This document shows, in pieces, positions 1 through 4,802 of a DNA stretch of 8,078 bases; position 1 is the first letter of the stretch; the number at the start of each line of letters is the position of its first letter. The translations under genes and the position numbers were made by a program. This DNA comes from Opitutales bacterium. GTDB taxonomy: Bacteria > Verrucomicrobiota > Verrucomicrobiia > Opitutales > UBA2987. Under the pieces are notes generated by a model. It was not told the DNA's origin and made no database searches. It was given only the letters and a program-made list of their open reading frames with translations. Where the stretch lies: the NCBI GenBank assembly GCA_021772555.1, contig JAJFLT010000278.1:1-8078 (forward strand), in the 5' to 3' direction.

Positions 1-1298
1 ATGGCGCCGGCTACGGTGGCATTAATGAGGTTGGCAATAGTGGCGGCGGCTAATGCATTGAGGACATACTTGGCACCGATTTCACGTTGGCCAGGGGCGA
101 GGGTTGTGATCGCCCCAATTATGAGTCCGCAGGCGGAAAAGTGGGCGAAACCACACAGGGCAAAGGTTGAAATAACAATGGCTTTAGGGTCGGTCAGCAC
201 ATCGTTGGCGATCATATCGCCGAGGGTCAGGAAGGCAATGAACTCGGTGATAACCATCCTTTCGCCGAGGAGCCTGCCCACCAACAGGGCGCTGTCCCAA
301 TCCACCCCCGCAATCCAGGCTATGGGAGAGAAGAGGAAGCCGAAAACAAATTGCAGGGTGAACCCTTCGAAATTGCCATCGGTTTCCGAAACGACCAACT
401 CGTTCAAACCGGTCCAACCGCCGAGCAAGTTGAGCATGAGAAAATTGACCATGTGAATGAGGGAAATGAATACAATGAGCTGCGCTGCAACGTTTACAGC
501 CAATTTGAGTCCCTGGGTGATTCCGTTAGTTAAAGCATCGAAAAAATTCACACCGATCGATTCGCGGGATACTTTTAAATCACGATTGATCTCCTCCGTT
601 TCCGGGTAAATTATTTTTGAAACGACAATGGCGATGGGGGCCACCATAATGGAGGCGGTGATGAGGAATTTGCCGGCCTGAACGGTTTTCTCCGCGTCCC
701 CACCCCCCGCGATAATCATGTAGAATCCAAGAACGGTCCCTGACATGGTAGCCAAGCCGCCGGTCATCAAACAAACGATTTCCGAAGGAGTCATGCGCTC
801 CAGATAAGGGCGTATAACGAGCGGTGACTGCGATTGCCCGATGAACACATTGGCCGCCATACAAAGTGTTTCCGCCCCGGAAAGTTTCATGGTGCGATGC
901 ATCACCCAGGCAATAATATAAACAATTCTCTGCAATATGCCCAGATAGTAGAGGATCGAAGTGAGGGTGGCAAAGAGCATGATCGTCGGCATAACGCGGA
1001 AAGCAAGAGTGGCATTATGGATCTCCTTTTCTTCGGTTGCCAGATCGCCGAAAACGAAACTGGAGCCGGCCAGGGCAAAATTAAGGATCAGCTTAAAGAA
1101 GGTTGCGATGGCTTCAACACCACGCTCGACGGGGGGAACTTTGAGCATGAGGAAGGCGAGAATGATTTGGAGCAAAATACCCGATCCGACCAGCCGCCAA
1201 TTGATGTCGCGCCGACTCACGCTCATCCCGTAGCAAATAAGAAGAAAAATTGTTACCCCAAGGAGTCCACGTAACAGATTTGCAATAGTTTCGTCCAC
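1..1298 (-). CDS. Concentrative nucleoside transporter (CNT/NupC family), 3' end off the left edge
   Basis: The open minus-strand frame encodes 432 residues and leaves the window within what should be the last few codons (family about 400-430). It is a polytopic inner-membrane protein of the ion-coupled nucleoside symporter family. The N-terminus reads LLRGLLGVTIFLL, followed by a re-entrant/gate region 'FALAGSSFVFG' and the HP1 signature at residues 150-163 (NVFIGQSQSPLVIR). 'MTGGLATMSGT' follows at about 174-184, then 'SPIAWIAGV' and 'ITEFIAF' (E352). The last signature is 'LCGFAHFSACG' (about 381-391). These match CNT landmarks in order. The usual HP1 core QTEAP is QSQSP here, and the usual GFANFSS is GFAHFSA, so three likely substrate-contact positions differ. 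The start is uncertain: GTG at 1298 gives the best family fit but has no Shine-Dalgarno; an in-frame TTG at 1340 is the alternative. It is divergent from the oxidoreductase operon. Family call firm, substrate open. Confidence 0.93.
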   Translation of the reverse strand, partial: MDETIANLLRGLLGVTIFLLICYGMSVSRRDINWRLVGSGILLQIILAFLMLKVPPVERGVEAIATFFKLILNFALAGSSFVFGDLATEEKEIHNATLAFRVMPTIMLFATLTSILYYLGILQRIVYIIAWVMHRTMKLSGAETLCMAANVFIGQSQSPLVIRPYLERMTPSEIVCLMTGGLATMSGTVLGFYMIIAGGGDAEKTVQAGKFLITASIMVAPIAIVVSKIIYPETEEINRDLKVSRESIGVNFFDALTNGITQGLKLAVNVAAQLIVFISLIHMVNFLMLNLLGGWTGLNELVVSETDGNFEGFTLQFVFGFLFSPIAWIAGVDWDSALLVGRLLGERMVITEFIAFLTLGDMIANDVLTDPKAIVISTFALCGFAHFSACGLIIGAITTLAPGQREIGAKYVLNALAAATIANLINATVAGA

Positions 1299-1305
1299 GT
1301 AGGCA

Positions 1306-1318
1306 CATGTTGAACATG
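1306..1318. repeat. Perfect 13-bp palindrome (CATGTT-G-AACATG)
   Basis: Two 6-bp arms around a single G, ending 8 nt upstream of the proposed GTG start of the transporter. A dyad of this size just before a start could be a repressor operator or a small mRNA hairpin covering the ribosome entry site, which also lacks a visible Shine-Dalgarno. The symmetry is seen directly; the role is a guess. Confidence 0.4.
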
Positions 1319-1505
1319 ATTCTAACGAGGCACAACCCAAAGTTTTGACTATCCTTGCATTACCTGATGGCCCCCGATATTTTATATATTTTCAATTTCA
1401 GATTGAGTTCGATTGGTATATTGCATACAGGATGGCATTTCATGTTATTTCAATTATGTATGCCTTAGTACTCGAATTCGTTTTATCGATCTATGCCAGC
1501 CATCT

Positions 1506-1511
1506 AAAAGG
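1506..1511 (+). promoter_or_regulatory. Ribosome binding site deciding the small-subunit start
   Basis: AAAAGG lies 5 nt upstream of ATG at 1517. A GTG at 1511 is in the same frame and would add two residues, but it overlaps this site, so ATG 1517 is the better start. Confidence 0.6.
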
Positions 1512-1516
1512 TGCTT

Positions 1517-2095
1517 ATGAGTTTTAAAGAAGATATTTTGCATGGCAAGATATCCCGCCGCGACATGATCGGCAGGATGGGAACCAGCTTGATGGGTATT
1601 ACACTAAGCACTGCCTTGGGCCCAATGAGTCCCCAAAAAGCTCGAGCCCAGGGCGTTGCCTTACGCACCCTTAACCCCACCGAAGGCCGCACCCTCGAGG
1701 CTCTTGGAAATATTTTGCTTCCCGGGGCTCGCGAAGCGGGAATAGCTCACTATGTGGATGACCAACTGAGCCGGAAAGATCCTTTATTCGTTCTCAAGTA
1801 TATGGATTTTTCCGGCACCGATGCCGAGTTTTATAAACTTGGGTTGCAGTCGTTGGAGCGCGTCAGTCTCGATCGTTATGGTAAGTCTTTTGAGAGCAAT
1901 ACCGTGGAGCAAAACTCCCAACTCATCCAGGAGTTTATGAAGAAAAATCCGGATGGGTGGAGTGGACCGCCGGCGCCCCTGTTTTACTTTGTCACTCGCA
2001 ACGATGCCGTCGATGTTGTCTATGGAACGCAGGAAGGTTTTGAAAAACTCTCGATTCCATACATGGCACATATTATGCCACCGCAAAAGTGGTGA
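1517..2095 (+). CDS. Tat-exported small (gamma) subunit of a GMC-type dehydrogenase (gluconate 2-dehydrogenase subunit 3 family)
   Basis: The product has 192 residues. The N-terminus carries a twin-arginine signal: S13-R14-R15-D-M-I, a hydrophobic stretch at about 20-37 and a likely cleavage ARA|QG after residue 44. The mature part has the features of the subunit-3 family: 'LPGAREAGIAHYVDDQL' (about 68-84) and a C-terminal 'LFYFVTRNDAVDVVYG' (about 155-170), which resembles the family's 'FF..lr....d..YG' ending. In known members this subunit has no catalytic centre; it pairs with the flavoprotein and carries it through the Tat pore. The next gene starts 9 nt after the stop and encodes that flavoprotein without a signal peptide of its own, which fits a co-export pair. 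The small subunit is highly variable in sequence across the family, so the call rests on context as well as on motifs. Confidence 0.85.
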   Translation: MSFKEDILHGKISRRDMIGRMGTSLMGITLSTALGPMSPQKARAQGVALRTLNPTEGRTLEALGNILLPGAREAGIAHYVDDQLSRKDPLFVLKYMDFSGTDAEFYKLGLQSLERVSLDRYGKSFESNTVEQNSQLIQEFMKKNPDGWSGPPAPLFYFVTRNDAVDVVYGTQEGFEKLSIPYMAHIMPPQKW

Positions 2096-2099
2096 GGGG
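2094..2099 (+). promoter_or_regulatory. Ribosome binding site overlapping the upstream stop codon
   Basis: GAGGGG shares its first two bases with the TGA stop of the small-subunit gene (2093-2095) and sits 5 nt before ATG 2105. This supports both the chosen start and translational coupling of the two subunits. Confidence 0.7.
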
Positions 2100-2104
2100 T
2101 GTGA

Positions 2105-3676
2105 ATGAAAACTATTGATAAAGTTGATATTGTTATTGTCGGATCTGGCGCTGCGGGAAGCGTTCTAGCGGCAAAACTGGCTCAAGGGGGCAAAAAAGTA
2201 AGAATTCTCGAAGCGGGCCCTGAGCGAGTTATGAACGAACTTTACAGTTCGCAAATTTGGGCACGCCGACTGAAATGGGGTGGTCCCTCAACCGAAATCG
2301 ACGGCAAAGACCCCATCGGTGTGAATTTCAAACAAGGTTGGGGCACGGGCGGAGGAGCCATGCACCACTACGCCGTGTGGTTAAGGCTGCAGACTGAAGA
2401 CTTTGTGATGAAAAGCCGTTTTGGCAGAGGTCTCGACTGGCCTGTGTCCTACGATGACCTTCAGCCGTTTTACGACCAAATCCAAAAAGAGGTTGGAATC
2501 TCCGGGGAAGCGAAAGCTGAGGTGTGGAGACCTGCCGGGGAGCCATACCCTATGCCTCCGCTGCCCATTTTCAATCAGGCCCGCATTATTGAGCGTGGTT
2601 TTAAAAAGATGGGGCTGCGCACTGCACCGGTTCCCCTGGCCATAAACTCGGTAAGGTATAATGGCCGACCGGCCTGCATCTATGACGGGTGGTGTGATGC
2701 GGGCTGCCCGATTTTTGCCCTTGCTAACCCTCTGACCGTTTATTTGCCCCAAGCCATAAAAGCGGACGCTGAGATTAGGCATAATAGCTATGTAACACGA
2801 TTAATCACCAACACTGAGGGTGATCAGGTCGGCGGCGTCGAATACTACGATGCCAACGGTCAGCGCCAGGTTCAGGAGGCGAGCGTGGTTATATTGGCGG
2901 CTTTCACTGTGCAAACCCCCAGGATTTTGCTCAATTCAGCCACGGAGAAACATATTCGTGGACTGGCCAATTCAAGCGGTTTAGTCGGCAAATATATAAT
3001 GGCTCACACTGTTGGTAGAGTTTATGGACTTTTTAAAGAGGTAACGCAAAACTACATTGGTGTGCCTGGTGGGCAGCTATTATCGCAAGACCACTATGCC
3101 AAAGATCCGGAAAAAGGATACCTCAGTAGTTCACAGTGGGTGGTCGCCGCATCTCTTAAACCCAATGATCTGTTGGGTATCGCAAACGGACGGCGCGATC
3201 TGTTTGGTGAACCGCTCCACAAGTTTCTCAACGATGCCAGCAAGTATCTCGGAACCATGACATTTTTAGGTGAGAGCCTGCCGAGTTTGCAAAACCGCAT
3301 TGTATTGAGCGATAAATTAGACCAATACGGCTTGCCCCTGGCAAGGATCTCCCATGGATTTGGACCCGATGCGGTCAAGTGTTTCGAGGCAGGTATGAGT
3401 CAAGGCCGGGAAATCCTGAAAGCGGCAGGAGCGGACGAAGTCTGGTTGGGCGGCCGGAACACGGCCCACATAATGGGCGGCACGATCATGGGTCGCGATG
3501 CTCAAAGTTCGGTTACCAATAGTTACGGACAGACTCACGATCTGGCCAATTTATTCGTGGCGGGATCTGGCCTTTTCCCCACTGTTGGTGCGGTCAACCC
3601 GACCTTTACTATTCATGCACTGGCCCTCCGTTCGGCCCAATATGTACTTAAAAACTGGAAAAATCTTGCAGGATAG
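2105..3676 (+). CDS. FAD-dependent GMC oxidoreductase, large (alpha) subunit, probable 3Fe-4S type
   Basis: The product has 523 residues. A Rossmann FAD motif lies at the very N-terminus (G13-S-G15-A-A-G18, with E36 as the likely ribose-binding acid). It is followed by the glycine-rich GMC loop 'GWGTGGGAMHHYA' (78-90) and 'DWPVSYDDLQPFY' (111-123). The C-terminal GMC domain has 'AHIMGGTIMG' (454-463) and 'AGSGLFPTVGAVNPTFT' (486-502). H455 and N498 fit the catalytic His/Asn pair that abstracts the alcohol proton. C191, C197 and C201 form CX5CX3C, the spacing I recall for the 3Fe-4S ligands of the Burkholderia FAD-glucose dehydrogenase alpha subunit. It has no signal peptide and is presumably exported with the Tat-bearing partner upstream. 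No cytochrome c gene follows on this strand. The enzyme likely oxidises a sugar, polyol or other alcohol in the periplasm; the substrate is not readable. Confidence 0.93.
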   Translation: MKTIDKVDIVIVGSGAAGSVLAAKLAQGGKKVRILEAGPERVMNELYSSQIWARRLKWGGPSTEIDGKDPIGVNFKQGWGTGGGAMHHYAVWLRLQTEDFVMKSRFGRGLDWPVSYDDLQPFYDQIQKEVGISGEAKAEVWRPAGEPYPMPPLPIFNQARIIERGFKKMGLRTAPVPLAINSVRYNGRPACIYDGWCDAGCPIFALANPLTVYLPQAIKADAEIRHNSYVTRLITNTEGDQVGGVEYYDANGQRQVQEASVVILAAFTVQTPRILLNSATEKHIRGLANSSGLVGKYIMAHTVGRVYGLFKEVTQNYIGVPGGQLLSQDHYAKDPEKGYLSSSQWVVAASLKPNDLLGIANGRRDLFGEPLHKFLNDASKYLGTMTFLGESLPSLQNRIVLSDKLDQYGLPLARISHGFGPDAVKCFEAGMSQGREILKAAGADEVWLGGRNTAHIMGGTIMGRDAQSSVTNSYGQTHDLANLFVAGSGLFPTVGAVNPTFTIHALALRSAQYVLKNWKNLAG

Positions 3677-3690
3677 CAGTCGGGAAAAAT

Positions 3691-3711
3691 CTAAAAACGC
3701 TCAATTTTTAG
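3691..3711. terminator. Weak AT-only stem between two convergent genes
   Basis: CTAAAAA (3691-3697) and TTTTTAG (3705-3711) are perfect complements around a 7-nt loop, inside the 43-nt gap between the converging oxidoreductase and regulator genes. The position suits a bidirectional terminator, but a 7-bp stem with one G-C pair is weak, so this is only a candidate. Confidence 0.25.
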
Positions 3712-3719
3712 GTAACTCT

Positions 3720-4568
3720 CTAAAAAAGATTACTTCGGAATTTACTTCGATATTGGCGGGGGGTGATCCCACAAATCGATTTGAAAACTGTGTTGAATCG
3801 GCTGATTGAGCCGAATCCCGAATCGAAAGCAATATCAATTATTTTTGCGTTAGTATCTGTGAGCAATCTTTGCGCATGCGAGACACGATGTTGGTTTAAG
3901 CAGTTGGCCAAACTCCTGCCGAAAGCTTTTTTAAATATACTCATTGCATAATCAGGGTGTAGGTTTACCAAGGCCGAGATGTCACCCACCTTAATAGGTT
4001 GGGTATAATTTTGTGCGATAAAAGTAGCCATTTGTTCAACTTTTTTTATACGCCGATTACCTTTGGCATGTCCATTTATCCTCTTTCTAATTGGAATAGT
4101 GCGTTCCTGACTCCACGAATGTGCAAGCCTTCCTAAACGAGCTTCTACCTCAAGAAGGGCTGAATTTTGGAGGCCCGGTGAATTTTGCGATATATCCTCA
4201 TACCACTGCTGGAACAAAGTTAAATCGGATTCAAAATAACCTGGATCAGATTCAGTGATAACTTGACCCCCAAGAATTCGCTGAACGAATTGCTCTGGTA
4301 GTTGCCATTGGAGGAACCATGTAAACGGGACCGTCAGCCAGTAAACTCGACTATTGCTCTCAAACTCGATTAATTGATGCGGGATTCCCGCCCACAAGAC
4401 GAATAAACGATTTTCGGGTATTGTGAAAGTTTGGCCTCCAATACGATAAGTCATATTGCCTTGCTCAAGAAAATTCACCTCCAACTCATTGTGGCGATCA
4501 GGCCTACACATATGCCGCAATATCCTGTGGCCACAGGTAAAACCATGGGGCGTAAAATCCTTCTTCAT
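3720..4568 (-). CDS. AraC-family transcriptional regulator, MelR-like
   Basis: The product has 282 residues. The N-terminal half is a cupin-type sensor domain: 'RHNELEVNFLEQG' (25-37), 'FVLWAGIPHQL' (56-66) and 'VPFTWFLQWQLP' (80-91). These follow the E. coli melibiose regulator MelR, whose matching stretches read, as I recall them, 'VEVNVPFEG', 'TLFWACTPHQL' and 'LPMHLFLSWPL'. The C-terminal AraC DNA-binding domain has two helix-turn-helix units, about 193-214 (VGDISALVNLHPDYAMSIF) and about 243-264 (IIDIAFDSGFGSISRF), ending with the family signature 'GITPRQYR' (267-274). It is cytoplasmic and should bind a small carbon-source ligand and activate a nearby promoter. It is divergent from the receptor gene and convergent with the oxidoreductase gene, so both are candidate targets. 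The start lacks a clear Shine-Dalgarno, but the alignment with MelR supports it. The inducer is unknown. Confidence 0.92.
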   Translation of the reverse strand: MKKDFTPHGFTCGHRILRHMCRPDRHNELEVNFLEQGNMTYRIGGQTFTIPENRLFVLWAGIPHQLIEFESNSRVYWLTVPFTWFLQWQLPEQFVQRILGGQVITESDPGYFESDLTLFQQWYEDISQNSPGLQNSALLEVEARLGRLAHSWSQERTIPIRKRINGHAKGNRRIKKVEQMATFIAQNYTQPIKVGDISALVNLHPDYAMSIFKKAFGRSLANCLNQHRVSHAQRLLTDTNAKIIDIAFDSGFGSISRFNTVFKSICGITPRQYRSKFRSNLF

Positions 4569-4594
4569 TGGATTAAGTTGGTCGCTGATCTCGG

Positions 4595-4600
4595 ATTATA
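4595..4600 (-). promoter_or_regulatory. Putative -10 box (TATAAT) of the AraC-type regulator
   Basis: An exact TATAAT on the minus strand about 27 nt upstream of the regulator's ATG, giving a short leader. No good -35 box lies 17 nt further up (CCAATT), as is common for activator-dependent or weak regulator promoters. Confidence 0.4.
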
Positions 4601-4633
4601 GTAAGTTTTTATCGAAAAATTGGGAGTATTTCA

Positions 4634-4654
4634 AGAGAATATATTGTATACTCT
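4634..4654. repeat. 21-bp imperfect palindrome in the divergent promoter region
   Basis: AGAG at 4634-4637 pairs with CTCT at 4651-4654, and the inner bases pair except at two positions (8 of 10 pairs). It sits about 65 nt upstream of the regulator's start and 150 nt upstream of the receptor's start. A dimeric regulator site is possible; AraC proteins more often bind direct repeats, so the link to the neighbouring regulator is uncertain. Confidence 0.35.
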
Positions 4655-4793
4655 ATTTTGTATTTAAAAAAACCCTTGAATTATCGCCCTTTCTAATAAT
4701 ACCTTTTTACTCTACCTAAAGGTGTCGATTGAATTTCTACAATTGGCGGACTTCAATAATAAAACAATGTAACCTATTAATTATAAACTAATT

Positions 4794-4797
4794 AGGA
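4794..4797 (+). promoter_or_regulatory. Ribosome binding site deciding the receptor start
   Basis: AGGA ends 5 nt before ATG 4803. An in-frame ATG at 4797 overlaps the AGGA itself, so translation more likely begins at 4803, which also gives a typical MKKP signal-peptide start. Confidence 0.6.
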
Positions 4798-4802
4798 TGA
4801 CA

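Larger units (their letters stand above)
1299..1516. other. Divergent intergenic region between the transporter and the oxidoreductase operon
   Basis: About 220 nt, AT-rich in its centre (roughly 1378-1400 and 1440-1500), separating two divergently transcribed units, so it must hold both promoters unless one unit starts elsewhere. I could not find a convincing -35/-10 pair at 16-18 nt spacing on either strand; TTGACT at 1345-1350 and TTGAGT at 1403-1408 lack good partners. A 13-bp palindrome lies at 1306-1318, next to the transporter start. No RNA gene or riboswitch fold was recognised. Confidence 0.5.
4569..4802. promoter_or_regulatory. Divergent promoter region between the AraC regulator and the TonB receptor
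   Basis: About 230 nt, strongly AT-rich. It must carry the regulator promoter (minus) and probably the receptor promoter (plus), and is the natural place for the regulator's binding sites. On the minus strand a perfect TATAAT lies at 4600-4595. On the plus strand, TTGAAT (4729-4734) with TTCAAT (4752-4757) at 17-nt spacing is the best weak pair. A 21-bp imperfect palindrome lies at 4634-4654. Confidence 0.5.

Noticed and set aside
1..456. Plus-strand open frame of 151 residues
   Set aside because: It runs opposite the transporter gene, whose minus-strand frame carries unmistakable CNT motifs; the plus frame has no recognisable domain and a biased, low-complexity composition.
834..1274. Plus-strand open frame of 146 residues rich in His, Asp and Glu
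   Set aside because: Antisense to the transporter's membrane helices; the charged composition is the mirror of hydrophobic codons, not a protein.
1114..1335. Minus-strand frame starting with ATG at 1335
   Set aside because: It is shifted relative to the transporter frame and shows no family signal, although it offers ATG starts that the real frame lacks.
2381..2782. Minus-strand open frame of 133 residues inside the oxidoreductase gene
   Set aside because: Fully antisense to conserved GMC motifs, including the three-cysteine segment; no motif of its own.
3799..3818. Inverted repeat AATCGGCT...AGCCGAAT
   Set aside because: It lies inside the conserved second helix-turn-helix of the regulator gene, where the codons of 'GFGSISRF' explain it.
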